Origin: Peptoniphilaceae bacterium
GTDB taxonomy: Bacteria > Bacillota > Clostridia > Tissierellales > Peptoniphilaceae
NCBI GenBank assembly: GCA_028723425.1
Contig: JAQYEZ010000063.1
Location: 1 to 64,000, forward strand
Length of the DNA stretch: 64,000 bases
Reading direction: 5' to 3'
A model generated the notes under the pieces. The model searched no databases. It worked only from the letters and a program-made list of their open reading frames with translations, and had not been told where the DNA came from. Shown one piece after another: positions 17,951-27,525 of the stretch (positions within the stretch are counted from its first letter, which is position 1; every line of letters begins with the position of its first letter). A program made the position numbers and the translations under genes.

Positions 17951-18815
17951 TGCATGCTTACTAGTAGCTAGTTCTTGCCAAAAAAATGTAAATACTCAAG
18001 ATAATGTTGCTATGGTTGATGGAGAGTATATTACAAAGGACTTGTATACTAGAGAATTAACTTTTTATAGTTCTTACTATGCAAAAAAATATGGTGAAAA
18101 CTACTTAAATAGTAAGGATAAAAGTGGTCTTTCTAATTATCAAATTTTGGAGAAAGACCTACTTGACTCTTTGATAAAAGATCAAGTTATGCTAAATGAT
18201 TTAAATAAACATGATTATAAGATAAATAATGTTGAATATGAAAAACTTCAAAAAGAATTAATAAAAGAATTAAAAAATAAAGAATCTTTAATTGCAAATG
18301 TAGAAGCTATTAATAGTGATGAGTTGTCATTTTCAGATATACTATATAGAGATTCTATAAAATATGAACATAGAAAAATGTTTGAAAAGATTAATGATGT
18401 AAAAGACAAAGAAGTTTTGGACTATTATAAAAATAATAAAAAGTTCCATAGAATGTATAAATACAATGCTTTAGTTTTTGATGATAAAAATGAGGCTGAA
18501 AAAATTAACAATCAAATAAAAAACAATCAAGATTTCAAATCTATGATGAACAAAAAGGTAAGAAATTTTGATACACTAATATCTGATTTCGTATATGATG
18601 ATGACGAACTTTTAAAAGAAAGCAACATAAGAAAAAAGGATCAGGTCAGTAAAATTTTTGAATACAAAGATAAATACTATATTTTGATGATTAATTCATA
18701 TAATGAAAACGAAAATGATCTTTTAATTAACACAAAAAAATACTATTTAGATTTACAATACCAAGATTATTTAAAAGATTTGATAAAAAAATCAAAAATA
18801 AGGATCTTTGTTTGA
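17889..18815 (+). CDS. PrsA-related lipoprotein without a recognisable PPIase domain
   Basis: The 308-residue protein starts with a signal peptide ending in a lipobox-like VASSC (Cys30). Its N-terminal region (NVAMVDGEYITKDLYTREL, then Leu/Lys-rich helices) parallels the SurA-like part of the preceding PrsA, so it is probably a tandem duplicate. The region where the parvulin domain should be lacks HILV, GGELG and GYHII, so isomerase activity is unlikely. The start is uncertain: ATG 17889 lies 62 bases inside prsA with a weak AAAGAAG site, but it is the only frame start giving a full signal peptide. Confidence 0.75.
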   Translation: MKIHLKKFNLQKALQKIIIISACLLVASSCQKNVNTQDNVAMVDGEYITKDLYTRELTFYSSYYAKKYGENYLNSKDKSGLSNYQILEKDLLDSLIKDQVMLNDLNKHDYKINNVEYEKLQKELIKELKNKESLIANVEAINSDELSFSDILYRDSIKYEHRKMFEKINDVKDKEVLDYYKNNKKFHRMYKYNALVFDDKNEAEKINNQIKNNQDFKSMMNKKVRNFDTLISDFVYDDDELLKESNIRKKDQVSKIFEYKDKYYILMINSYNENENDLLINTKKYYLDLQYQDYLKDLIKKSKIRIFV

Positions 18816-18821
18816 AAATGC

Positions 18822-18850
18822 TTGAAATTACTTAAATCATTTTGTATAAT
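18822..18850 (+). promoter_or_regulatory. Promoter of hup
   Basis: TTGAAA (18822-18827), 17-base spacer, TATAAT (18845-18850). Confidence 0.8.
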
Positions 18851-18899
18851 CTAACATAGAGTTAAACAGAAATAATACTAGGTTTATGGAGGAGGAAAT

Positions 18900-19178
18900 A
18901 TGAATAAATCAGAATTATTAATGAATATTTCAGAAAAGAGTGGACTTAAAAAAATAGAAGCAGAAAAAGCACTAAATGCTTTTATAGAAACAGTTACAGA
19001 GGCTCTTGCAAATGAAGAAAAGGTACAACTTGTAGGTTTCGGAACTTTCGAAACAAGAAGCAGAAAAGCTAGAGAAGGAAGAAACCCTAGAAAGCCAGAA
19101 GAAATAATTCAAATACCTGCATCAAAAGCACCAGTATTTAAAGCAGGAAAAACTCTAAAAGAAGCTGTTAACAAATAA
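18900..19178 (+). CDS. hup: DNA-binding protein HU
   Basis: A 92-residue nucleoid protein of the HU/IHF family. GFGTFETRSRKAREGRNPRKPEE is the DNA-binding arm region, and the C-terminus FKAGKTLKEAVNK is typical. The start follows GGAGGAGG. The gene has its own strong promoter and a bidirectional terminator, consistent with a highly expressed single gene. Confidence 0.95.
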   Translation: MNKSELLMNISEKSGLKKIEAEKALNAFIETVTEALANEEKVQLVGFGTFETRSRKAREGRNPRKPEEIIQIPASKAPVFKAGKTLKEAVNK

Positions 19179-19196
19179 AAAAAAGAGATGCAAAAA

Positions 19197-19227
19197 AACG
19201 AGATTTGAAATAAAATCTCGTTTTTTT
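19197..19227. terminator. Terminator shared by hup and rqcH
   Basis: AACGAGATTT (19197-19206) pairs with AAATCTCGTT (19213-19222). T-runs flank it on both strands. Confidence 0.85.
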
Positions 19228-19300
19228 AACCTCTATAAAACAAAGAGGGTATAGCATATCAGCATTAGTTGATACACAAAATATTACACAGTATCAAAGT

Positions 19301-21055
19301 TTAGTTTATTTTAGTGAATAATCCTTGTAGTTCTTTTGAAAATTTTTCTATATCTACACTTATAGTTTTAAAATTTTCATAGTATACAATTCCTGGTTTG
19401 GCTCCCTTTGGTTTATTTACATTCTTTTTTTCAGTATAATTTACATTAACTTTGTTAGAACTTGACAAAGAAGAGTTAAGGGCGGAAAGATAGGCAGAAA
19501 TTTTTATATCTAGATCGGTCAAATTTTTCGTTTTTAGAATAAGGTGGCTTCCCGGAGCATCCTTTACATGGAAGAAATAATCATTTTTATTGGCAAGTTT
19601 TAGGGTAATATAATCATTCTGCCTACTATTTTTGCCAAGGTATATGTCGCTATCCTCGCAAGTTTTATAGTGGCTAGGCTTTGTTTTAGAAATTTTTGCT
19701 TTCTTTTTTGATTTTTTCTTAATTAGGCCATTTGCTGACATTTCTTCTTTTATCTCTTCAAGCTGATCAATAGAGTCTGCTTTTTCTAAAAAATATTTAA
19801 TCTCTTTAAGATATCTTAGATATTCTTCTTGCTTTGGCAAGTCAACTTTGGCAAAACTTATAGAATTTTTTATTTTCTTATATCTCTTATAATAAGAATC
19901 GACATTTTCCCAAGGAGTTAACATTATATCTAATTCAATCTTAATTTCTTTACCAGGCTCATAATAATCATCTACCTTAATACTTTTCATACCTTTTTCA
20001 ATTTTATAGATATTTGCTGCCAAAAGGTCACCTTTTTTCTTTATATTAAGAGCTTTTTCATTTTTTGCAATATTGTCATTTAGTATTTGGATTTTTTTGT
20101 TTGATGCCTTAATATTTGTATTTATTTTCCTTATTAATTCTTGCTGAATCTGTTTGAATCTGTCATTAGTTTTATTATAAGAATAAAACTTGTCAACAGC
20201 TTGACTTATGAGAGTATGACTTTCTTCTGACAAATTTAAGTGACTTAGTTTAAAACAATAAAATTCTTTTATTTTTGTGTCATTGCTATAAGTTAGACCC
20301 TTAAATTGCTTATTTTTTATCTTTTCTATATACATATAAAGCAAGTTATTTAAGTTTTCTTTTTCAGATTCACTTACCAAATTCCAATTTATTCTTGGGT
20401 CAATTCCTGCCCTAAAACAAATTTCTTCGGCAAATAGGGGAGATAAACCCGTATAAGTATTATAGAAAAATTTTCTTGGATTGGTAGAATCTGGCAATTT
20501 TTGATCAAAGTAGTAAATATCTTCTTTAAATCCATCTTTTGTTATATCGATCTTATTGTTTATAGGAAGTTTATATTTTACTCCTGGTAAAACTTGTCTT
20601 ATTGAAGACATAAATTCATTTACTCTTTTTATAGAATCTATGACTTTATTATCCTCATCTACTAAAATTAAATTTGAATACTTACCCATTATTTCCAATA
20701 TCAATTTTTTTGAAGTATCAAAACCCATTTCATCAATAGAAGATATCGAAAATATTACAATTCTATCTAAACCAACTTGTTCTATATTTACAATTTTGCC
20801 TTGGTTTAAGTGTTTTCTTAAAACCATACAAAAATTAGGGGCAACATTAGGATTTTCAAACTTTTGATTTGTTAGATTTAATCTAGCCTCATTATTGTTG
20901 GCACTAATCAGTAGTTTATAAGAATTTCCCCTAGAATATACATTAAAAACAATATCATTTTTTGAAGGTTGGCTAATTCTTTGAATTTTGCCTCCTAATA
21001 ATTCATTTTTTAATTCATTTGTTATAGCTCTGGTCATTATTCCATCAAAGCTCAT
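19301..21055 (-). CDS. rqcH: Rqc2 homolog RqcH (NFACT family)
   Basis: The family binds the obstructed 50S subunit and recruits tRNA-Ala to add C-terminal alanine degrons in bacterial ribosome quality control; older annotation calls it fibronectin-binding protein. The 584-residue protein has the NFACT-N start SFDGIMTRAI, the segment FCMVLRKHLNQG, a Lys/Glu-rich central coiled coil (about 300-430), and the NFACT-R domain with YLGKNSRQNDYITLK and FHVKDAPGSHLILK. ATG 21055 with AGGTGAT upstream is preferred over GTG 21064. It diverges from gmk. Confidence 0.93.
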   Translation of the reverse strand: MSFDGIMTRAITNELKNELLGGKIQRISQPSKNDIVFNVYSRGNSYKLLISANNNEARLNLTNQKFENPNVAPNFCMVLRKHLNQGKIVNIEQVGLDRIVIFSISSIDEMGFDTSKKLILEIMGKYSNLILVDEDNKVIDSIKRVNEFMSSIRQVLPGVKYKLPINNKIDITKDGFKEDIYYFDQKLPDSTNPRKFFYNTYTGLSPLFAEEICFRAGIDPRINWNLVSESEKENLNNLLYMYIEKIKNKQFKGLTYSNDTKIKEFYCFKLSHLNLSEESHTLISQAVDKFYSYNKTNDRFKQIQQELIRKINTNIKASNKKIQILNDNIAKNEKALNIKKKGDLLAANIYKIEKGMKSIKVDDYYEPGKEIKIELDIMLTPWENVDSYYKRYKKIKNSISFAKVDLPKQEEYLRYLKEIKYFLEKADSIDQLEEIKEEMSANGLIKKKSKKKAKISKTKPSHYKTCEDSDIYLGKNSRQNDYITLKLANKNDYFFHVKDAPGSHLILKTKNLTDLDIKISAYLSALNSSLSSSNKVNVNYTEKKNVNKPKGAKPGIVYYENFKTISVDIEKFSKELQGLFTKIN

Positions 21056-21079
21056 TTTTATCACCTCTTATTCTAGTAT

Positions 21080-21088
21080 ATTATAACA
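21080..21088 (-). promoter_or_regulatory. Extended -10 promoter of rqcH
   Basis: Minus-strand TGT-TATAAT lies 25 bases before the rqcH start. Confidence 0.45.
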
Positions 21089-21092
21089 TGAC

Positions 21093-21121
21093 TTGCTATA
21101 AATATTATCATACTGTAAAAT
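21093..21121 (+). promoter_or_regulatory. Promoter of the gmk operon
   Basis: TTGCTA (21093-21098), 17-base spacer, TAAAAT (21116-21121). Back to back with the rqcH promoter. Confidence 0.5.
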
Positions 21122-21141
21122 ATATATATTAAGGAGGCGTG

Positions 21142-21741
21142 ATGAGAAAGGGATTTTTATTAATTATATCTGGACCATCAGGTGTTGGAAAAGGTACAGT
21201 CCTTCATGATTTAATGAATACGCAAAATAACCTTGTTTACTCCGTATCTGTCACTACTAGAGAAAAAAGACCAGGAGAAATAGAAGGTGTTTCATATTTC
21301 TATAAGACTCATGAAGAATTTGAACAGATGATCAAAGAAGATAAATTTTTAGAATATGCTAAGGTACATAATAACTACTATGGAACCCCTAAAGATTTTG
21401 TTATTAATAAAATTAATGAAGGCAAAATAGTTATACTAGAAATTGATGTACAAGGAGCTTTAAACGTAAAGAAAAATTTTGATAATGGAGTTTACATTTT
21501 TTTAGCACCACCTAGCCTTAGTGAACTTAAGAATAGAATAGTTAATAGGGGAACTGAATCTGAAGAAGATATCAATTTAAGAATGAAAAATGCAAGAAAA
21601 GAATTGCAATATATCAATGAGTATGATTATTTAGTAGTAAATGACCATTTAAACTCTGCTATTAACTTAGTTAACGAAATAATAAATGCGGAAAAGCATA
21701 GGGTATCAAGAGAAGATATAAATTTTGAAAAAGGAGAATAA
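21142..21741 (+). CDS. gmk: Guanylate kinase
   Basis: Phosphorylates GMP to GDP. The P-loop GPSGVGKGT, the GMP-binding SVTTREKRPGEIEGVSYFY and EIDVQGA identify it; 199 residues is normal. AAGGAGG lies four bases before ATG 21142; a GTG at 21139 is too close to the site. It starts the run gmk-rpoZ-coaBC-priA-ftsY. Confidence 0.95.
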   Translation: MRKGFLLIISGPSGVGKGTVLHDLMNTQNNLVYSVSVTTREKRPGEIEGVSYFYKTHEEFEQMIKEDKFLEYAKVHNNYYGTPKDFVINKINEGKIVILEIDVQGALNVKKNFDNGVYIFLAPPSLSELKNRIVNRGTESEEDINLRMKNARKELQYINEYDYLVVNDHLNSAINLVNEIINAEKHRVSREDINFEKGE

Positions 21742-21747
21742 GAATAT

Positions 21748-21936
21748 ATGAACAATCCATCTTTTAAAGAATTATCAGAAATAAGTCCAAGTAGATACGA
21801 AATTTGTATGATGTGTGCTAAAAGAGCAAGAAGAATTGTGAATGGTTCTGCCCCACTAACTAAAGAAGTTGAGGCAAAGCCAGTTACACAAGCCTTACAT
21901 GAAGTTATGGAAAAAGTAGTTACAAAAAATGATTGA
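21748..21936 (+). CDS. rpoZ: DNA-directed RNA polymerase omega subunit
   Basis: A 62-residue omega subunit: SPSRYEICMMCAKRARRI and the KPVTQALHEV segment are the conserved core. It is short, as is common in Bacillota. It lies between gmk and coaBC, the usual place for rpoZ, and its end overlaps coaBC by eight bases. Confidence 0.9.
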   Translation: MNNPSFKELSEISPSRYEICMMCAKRARRIVNGSAPLTKEVEAKPVTQALHEVMEKVVTKND

Positions 21937-23101
21937 TGGAAAAAACATATTGTTGGGAGTAACCGGTGGAATAGCATCCTATAAGGTAGTAGACTTATGT
22001 TCCAGACTAGTTAAAGAAGGTGCAAACCTAAAAATTATTATGACTAAAGCTGCTACAAAATTTGTTAGCCCTTTAACATTTGAAACTATGGGCAGATGTA
22101 AAGTTTACACTGATATTTTTGAGGGTCATCATGATCACGTTTATCATGTAGATTTAGCAAAGTGGGCAGATCTTTTTCTAATAGCACCATTAAGTGCAAA
22201 TACACTTGCAAAAATCACCTATGGTATTGCTGATAATTTTTTGACTGCCTGTCTACTAGCTTATGATAAAGACCTTATAGTAGCTCCTGCAATGAACTCA
22301 AATATGTATACTAATGTTGCAACACAAAAAAATTTACTTACTCTAGTAAATAGAGGAGTTAAAATTATCGAACCATCTGAAGGATTATTAGCTTGTAATG
22401 TAATAGGTCCTGGTAGGATGGAAGAACCTGAAAATATCGTTAAGTATATAGAAGATTATTTTACTGAAAAAGACTTATTAAATAAAAAGGTAATAGTAAC
22501 TGCAGGTCCAACAATAGAGCCAATTGATTATGTTAGATATATAACAAATCATTCTAGTGGCAAAATGGGTTATCACATAGCTAATGAGGCAAAAAAAAGA
22601 GGAGCCGAAGTAATACTTATTTCTGGTCCTGTAGAACCTTTCAAGATAAGTGGAATAAAAAAAGTTGATATCAAAACTAATTTAGACTTACAAAAAGAGA
22701 TAGATAAAGAATTTACAGATTCTGATGCCTTAATTATGGCAGCAGCTCCAACAGACTATAAAGTAAAAGATGTAGCTGATAAAAAAATCAAAAAATCAGG
22801 TCAAAATCTCAGCTTGGATTTGATAGAAAACATTGATATATTAAAATATATAAGTTCAAAGAAAGACAAGCAAATAGTTATTGGTTTTGCTGCAGAAACT
22901 GAAAATTTAATAAAGAATGCTCAAAAGAAATTAAACGAAAAAAAAGTTGACTACATCATTGCAAATAATTTAAAAATGGAGGGAGCTGGTTTTAACGTAG
23001 ATACAAATATAGCTAGCCTAGTTTCAAAAGATGGAGTAGAGCATTTGGAGAAAATGACAAAAAAAGAACTTGCTAATAAAATATTAGATTTAATTAAATA
23101 G
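21929..23101 (+). CDS. coaBC: Bifunctional phosphopantothenoylcysteine decarboxylase / phosphopantothenate--cysteine ligase
   Basis: Catalyses two steps of coenzyme A synthesis. The N-terminal flavin domain CoaC has GVTGGIASYK, HVDLAKWADL and the PAMNSNMY signature. The C-terminal CoaB domain has GPTIEPIDYVRYITNHSSGKMG, AAAPTDYK and GFAAETENL. The length of 390 residues is typical. CoA made here is the cofactor donor used by the AcpS encoded at the start of the window. Confidence 0.95.
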   Translation: MIDGKNILLGVTGGIASYKVVDLCSRLVKEGANLKIIMTKAATKFVSPLTFETMGRCKVYTDIFEGHHDHVYHVDLAKWADLFLIAPLSANTLAKITYGIADNFLTACLLAYDKDLIVAPAMNSNMYTNVATQKNLLTLVNRGVKIIEPSEGLLACNVIGPGRMEEPENIVKYIEDYFTEKDLLNKKVIVTAGPTIEPIDYVRYITNHSSGKMGYHIANEAKKRGAEVILISGPVEPFKISGIKKVDIKTNLDLQKEIDKEFTDSDALIMAAAPTDYKVKDVADKKIKKSGQNLSLDLIENIDILKYISSKKDKQIVIGFAAETENLIKNAQKKLNEKKVDYIIANNLKMEGAGFNVDTNIASLVSKDGVEHLEKMTKKELANKILDLIK

Positions 23102-23115
23102 CAAAAGGTGATTTT

Positions 23116-25482
23116 TTGTACGCAAAAGTAATTATTGATAGTAACAGCAGATTTCTTGATAGAAGCTTTACTTATCACATCCCAGAAAAATTTAATAACA
23201 AAATTGATAAAGGCATGAGGGTGATTGTTCCATTTGGCAAGGGTAATAAATCAACCATTGCCTTTATTTATGAAATAATATCTAATATTGATAATGATTT
23301 TGAAGTAAAGGATATAATTGACCTTTATGATTACAAAAAAATAGTTTCAGATGAGCTAATAGATCTTGCCTTTTTTATGAACAAGAGATATATCTCTCCA
23401 ATTCAAAGTGCCATAAGACAAATTTTGCCACCAGGTAATATCAAGGAATTAAAGGGATATTATTATTCTACTGTAGTTGAAGATGACCTTACTTATTTTT
23501 TAAAAGAAAAAAAATCTATCGATCAAATTAAGGATAAGTTTGGTAATATAACAGATTCTATCTTGGAATATATAAAACTTGGAAAGATAAAAGTTGCTTA
23601 TGAAATAAAGACAGCAGAATCAATCAAATATAAGGAAGTTTTAAACTTAAATGAAGAAAAATCAAAGACAATTAGAAAAAATGCAAAAAAACAAATTGAT
23701 ATAGTAAATTTCCTAAAAGGCAAAAAAGATGTTGACCTAAGTTTAACTCTTAGTCAAACTAATTCTTCTAGATCTTCCTTAAATTCCTTGATTGATAAGA
23801 GGATTGTTGATTTAGAAAAAATTGAAATAAAAAGAAAAGTATTTAAGAGAAAAAATAATTACAAAAAGATAAGTTTAAACCAAGAACAAAAAAATGCTTT
23901 TGAGGCTGTTTTATCTGATAAATCAAATTCTTATCTTTTAAAGGGAGTTACAGGAAGTGGAAAAACTGAGGTTTTTTTACAATTAGTAGAAGAAAATTTA
24001 AAAGAAGGTAAGGAAGCAATAATTCTAGTTCCAGAGATTTCTTTGACTCCTCAAACCATAGAGAGATTTACAGGTAGATTTGGTGAAAAAATAGCTGTCA
24101 TACATTCAGGCCTAAGCCTGTCAGAAAGATTTGACCAGTGGAGGCTTATCGATCAAGGTGAAGTAAAGATTGTAATAGGGGCAAGGTCGGCAATATTTGC
24201 TCCCTTTAAAAATTTAGGAATAATAATTATTGATGAGGAACATGACCAGTCATACTTTTCTTCAAAAGATCCCAAATATCATACAAAGGAAGTTGCAGAA
24301 TTTAGAAGGTTAAAAAATGACTGTACTTTACTTTTAGCATCAGCTACTCCCTCTATATCAACAATGAAAGAAACAATTGATGGAAAATATAAGCTTTTAG
24401 AATTAAAAAATAGGGTAAACAAGACTAAGCCTCAGATAGAGCTTGTAGACATGAGGGAAGAATTAAAAGCAAGCAACTATTCTATGATAAGTAGGAGGCT
24501 TTATTCTGAAATAAGTAAAAACTTATCAAACAAAGAACAGACTATTCTTTTTTTAAACAAAATTGGTCACAATTCATTTACTTTCTGTAGGCAATGTGGA
24601 TATGTAATTAAATGCGATGCCTGCGATGTCTCTATGACTTATCACAAGCATATAAATAAATTAGTGTGTCATTATTGTGGTAGAACCAAAAACCAACCTA
24701 CTATTTGCCCAAATTGCGGCTCGAAAAAGATTAAGGAATTTGGTGCTGGAACAGAAAAACTAGAAGAGGAAATAAGAAGACTTTTCCCAAAAGCAAAAGT
24801 TCTTAGAATGGACAGTCAAACAGCAAATAAGAAAGATTCCTATGAAAAAATGTATGCAATCATGAAAAATAACCAAGTTGATATTTTAATTGGTACACAA
24901 ATGATTGCTAAAGGTTTGGACTTTAAAAATGTAACTTTAGTTGGAATAGTTTCTGCTGATTTAAGTCTAAATTTTGATGATTATTCTGCTGATGAATCAA
25001 CCTACCAACTTTTGACCCAAGTTTCAGGAAGAGCAGGTAGGGATAAAAAAATAGGTAGGGTTATAATGCAGACTTATAGACCAGATAATTTTGTCATCCA
25101 AGCTGCTTATAAAGGCGACTATAATGCCTTTATAAATAAGGAAATGGAAGTAAGAAAGGCCTTTGAATATCCACCTTATACTAATTTAATTTCTATAAAA
25201 ATAATAGCTAAATCAAGAATAGATGCTATGGATATTTCAAAAATTTTTGCCAATAAGTTAAGAGATGATTTTATTAATCTTGAAAATGTAAGAATTATTG
25301 GACCAAATCCATGCAAAATTGAGAGAGTAAATAATAAATACAGGTATAATATTTTAGTAAAAGCAGAAGATGAAATTTTAAATGAAGTGATTAAAATTAT
25401 TGAAATAGATAAAAACTTATTTATAAAAAAATATAAAGATGTCAGCTTTATTCCTGCTTTAAACCCAAATAATATCAACTAA
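23116..25482 (+). CDS. priA: Primosomal replication restart helicase PriA
   Basis: A 3'-5' helicase restarting stalled forks. Present are the N-terminal DNA-binding domain (YAKVIIDSNSRFLDRSFTY), Walker A GVTGSGKTEVF, DEEH, and the zinc-binding region with four CxxC pairs (CRQCGY, CDACDVS, CHYCGR, CPNCGS). The length of 788 residues is normal. The start is TTG 23116, supported by AAAGGTGA six bases upstream and by homology beginning right at this codon. Confidence 0.94.
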   Translation: MYAKVIIDSNSRFLDRSFTYHIPEKFNNKIDKGMRVIVPFGKGNKSTIAFIYEIISNIDNDFEVKDIIDLYDYKKIVSDELIDLAFFMNKRYISPIQSAIRQILPPGNIKELKGYYYSTVVEDDLTYFLKEKKSIDQIKDKFGNITDSILEYIKLGKIKVAYEIKTAESIKYKEVLNLNEEKSKTIRKNAKKQIDIVNFLKGKKDVDLSLTLSQTNSSRSSLNSLIDKRIVDLEKIEIKRKVFKRKNNYKKISLNQEQKNAFEAVLSDKSNSYLLKGVTGSGKTEVFLQLVEENLKEGKEAIILVPEISLTPQTIERFTGRFGEKIAVIHSGLSLSERFDQWRLIDQGEVKIVIGARSAIFAPFKNLGIIIIDEEHDQSYFSSKDPKYHTKEVAEFRRLKNDCTLLLASATPSISTMKETIDGKYKLLELKNRVNKTKPQIELVDMREELKASNYSMISRRLYSEISKNLSNKEQTILFLNKIGHNSFTFCRQCGYVIKCDACDVSMTYHKHINKLVCHYCGRTKNQPTICPNCGSKKIKEFGAGTEKLEEEIRRLFPKAKVLRMDSQTANKKDSYEKMYAIMKNNQVDILIGTQMIAKGLDFKNVTLVGIVSADLSLNFDDYSADESTYQLLTQVSGRAGRDKKIGRVIMQTYRPDNFVIQAAYKGDYNAFINKEMEVRKAFEYPPYTNLISIKIIAKSRIDAMDISKIFANKLRDDFINLENVRIIGPNPCKIERVNNKYRYNILVKAEDEILNEVIKIIEIDKNLFIKKYKDVSFIPALNPNNIN

Positions 25483-25491
25483 GGAGCAAGT

Positions 25492-26592
25492 ATGTTTAAT
25501 TTTTTCAAGAAAAAAAGCACTGAAGAAGAAAATAAGAAAAGTATTGAGGAAACTACAGAAGATCAAGATAAAAAAGTGGAAATAGAAGAAATTAATGAAA
25601 ATTCTAATTTGGATATTTCAAATAATGATAATAAAGAAATTACTGAAAAAGAATTTCAAGAAGAGCCAAAAAAACAAGGATTTTTTGACAGTTTATTTTC
25701 AGGTCTTACTAAGACTAGAAGTCAATTTTCCAATAAACTAAAAAATTTATTTACAGCAAATGTAAAAATCGATGATGATTTATATGATGAATTAGAAGAA
25801 ATTTTAATTTCTTCAGATATAGGTATGGAATGTACGATAGATATAGTGGATACTTTAAAAGAAGAGATAAAAACTGAAAAGATAAAAGATAGTGAAAAAA
25901 TATATCCACTTTTAAAGGAAATAATGATAAAAAAATTGGATGAGAAAAATCTAAATAATGATTTAAATATAAGTGCTAACAAATTAACTATTGTTCTTAT
26001 AATTGGGGTTAATGGTGTTGGAAAAACTACAACTATAGGAAAAATTGCTTATAATCTTAAAAAGGATGGAAAACAAGTATGCTTGGCAGCTGCTGATACC
26101 TTTAGAGCAGCAGCAATAGAACAACTTGGCGAGTGGGCAAAAGTTAGTGGAGTAGAGATGGTAGCTCATAAAGAAGGTTCGGATCCATCCGCTGTAATTT
26201 TTGATGGTATACAAGCAGCAAAGGCTAACAAATCAGATATTTTATTGTGTGATACTGCCGGAAGACTTCATAACAAGAAAAACCTTATGAGTGAGCTTGA
26301 GAAAATAAATAGAACTATAGATACCCACGCACCAGATGCCAATAGAGAAAATTTATTGGTTTTAGATGCAACCACTGGACAAAATGCAATTAGCCAACTA
26401 AGAGAATTTAAGAATGTAACTAATATTACAGGCCTTATCTTGACAAAACTTGACGGTACAGCTAAAGGTGGAGTAATATTTCCACTTCAACTAGAACTTG
26501 ATGTCCCAGTTAAGTATATAGGAGTAGGTGAATCTATAGAAAATTTACAAAAATTTAATGCAGAAAAATTTGTTAATGCAATGTTTGAATAA
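25492..26592 (+). CDS. ftsY: Signal recognition particle receptor FtsY
   Basis: The SRP receptor GTPase delivering nascent membrane proteins to the translocon. The N-terminal 60 residues are very acidic and Lys/Glu-rich, as in many FtsY A-domains. The NG domain follows, with GVNGVGKTTTIGKIA, DTFRAAAIEQL, DTAGRLHNK and TKLDGTAKGG. The length is 366 residues. AAGGAG precedes the ATG. The SRP partner ffh is not in the window. Confidence 0.95.
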   Translation: MFNFFKKKSTEEENKKSIEETTEDQDKKVEIEEINENSNLDISNNDNKEITEKEFQEEPKKQGFFDSLFSGLTKTRSQFSNKLKNLFTANVKIDDDLYDELEEILISSDIGMECTIDIVDTLKEEIKTEKIKDSEKIYPLLKEIMIKKLDEKNLNNDLNISANKLTIVLIIGVNGVGKTTTIGKIAYNLKKDGKQVCLAAADTFRAAAIEQLGEWAKVSGVEMVAHKEGSDPSAVIFDGIQAAKANKSDILLCDTAGRLHNKKNLMSELEKINRTIDTHAPDANRENLLVLDATTGQNAISQLREFKNVTNITGLILTKLDGTAKGGVIFPLQLELDVPVKYIGVGESIENLQKFNAEKFVNAMFE

Positions 26593-26595
26593 GGC

Positions 26596-26624
26596 TTGTT
26601 ATTAAGCGGATTTTATGGTATATT
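26596..26624 (+). promoter_or_regulatory. Promoter of rpsB-tsf
   Basis: TTGTTA (26596-26601), 17-base spacer, TATATT (26619-26624), with an upstream TGG extension. Confidence 0.6.
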
Positions 26625-26640
26625 ATTCAAGGACTACACA

Positions 26641-26697
26641 CATTCGTTGATGATTGTTACGTTGCCTATATGGTTTTTCAATCAGTAGATGCGAATG
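26641..26697 (+). promoter_or_regulatory. Structured 5' leader of rpsB
   Basis: CATTCG (26641-26646) pairs with CGAATG (26692-26697), and inside it TGATTG (26651-26656) pairs with CAATCA (26679-26684). The stem ends a few bases before the rpsB ribosome binding site. Autogenous S2-binding leaders are known upstream of rpsB in other bacteria; I infer a similar role here but do not recognise a specific family. Confidence 0.45.
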
Positions 26698-26724
26698 GAG
26701 GAAAATAAACGGAGGTAATTAAAA

Positions 26725-27513
26725 ATGTCAGTAGTATCAATGAAAAAGTTATTAGAAGCAGGTGTACATTTTGGACACCAAACTAGAAGATGGAATCCTA
26801 AAATGAAAAAATTCATCTTCACTGAAAGAAACGGAATTTATATAATAGATTTACAAAAAACAGCTAAACAAATTGAAGATGCATACGCTATGATTAGAGA
26901 TATTGCAGCTGATGGTGGTACAGTTTTATTTGTAGGTACTAAAAAACAAGCTCAAGACTCTATTGAACAAGAAGCAAAAAGATGCGGACAATTCTACGTT
27001 TCTAACAGATGGTTAGGTGGAATGCTAACAAACTTTAAAACAATTAGAAAAAGTGTTGATAAATTAAAAAAATACGAACAAATGGAAGAAGATGGAATAT
27101 TTGATCTTTTACCAAAAAAAGAAGTTCTTCAATATAACAAAGAAATGGAAAAATTAGAAAAGAACCTAGGTGGTATTAAAGATATGGAACAATTACCAGA
27201 TGTGTTGTTTGTAGTTGATCCAGGAATGGAAGAAATTGCTGTACACGAAGCAAAAATCTTAGGAATACCAGTAGTTTCAATTGTAGATACAAATTGTGAT
27301 CCAGATTTAGTAGATCTTGCTATACCAGGAAATGATGATGCTATCAGAGCTGTTAAACTTATAACTTCATTAATAGCAGATGCTGTAGTTGAAGGAAACC
27401 AAGGAAGCGAATTTGTTGGTGAAGAAGAAGATCTTAACAACGATGAATCTGAAACAGAAGAAGTTGTTGACGAAGATTCTGATGTAGAAGAAGAAAATAT
27501 CGAAGAAGAATAA
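26725..27513 (+). CDS. rpsB: 30S ribosomal protein S2
   Basis: S2 sits on the back of the 30S subunit. [27 protein letters not shown] and [15 protein letters not shown] are signature motifs. The last 30 or so residues are an acidic extension made almost entirely of Glu, Asp, Asn, Ser and Val, beyond the usual S2 end. The length is 262 residues. GGAGG lies nine bases before the ATG. It is followed by tsf, the standard pair. Confidence 0.96.
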   Translation: MSVVSMKKLLEAGVHFGHQTRRWNPKMKKFIFTERNGIYIIDLQKTAKQIEDAYAMIRDIAADGGTVLFVGTKKQAQDSIEQEAKRCGQFYVSNRWLGGMLTNFKTIRKSVDKLKKYEQMEEDGIFDLLPKKEVLQYNKEMEKLEKNLGGIKDMEQLPDVLFVVDPGMEEIAVHEAKILGIPVVSIVDTNCDPDLVDLAIPGNDDAIRAVKLITSLIADAVVEGNQGSEFVGEEEDLNNDESETEEVVDEDSDVEEENIEEE

Positions 27514-27525
27514 AAGGAGGCAATT

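Noticed and set aside
21627..21977. 116-codon minus-strand frame across gmk, rpoZ and coaBC
   Set aside because: Antisense to three well-supported genes with proper start sites.
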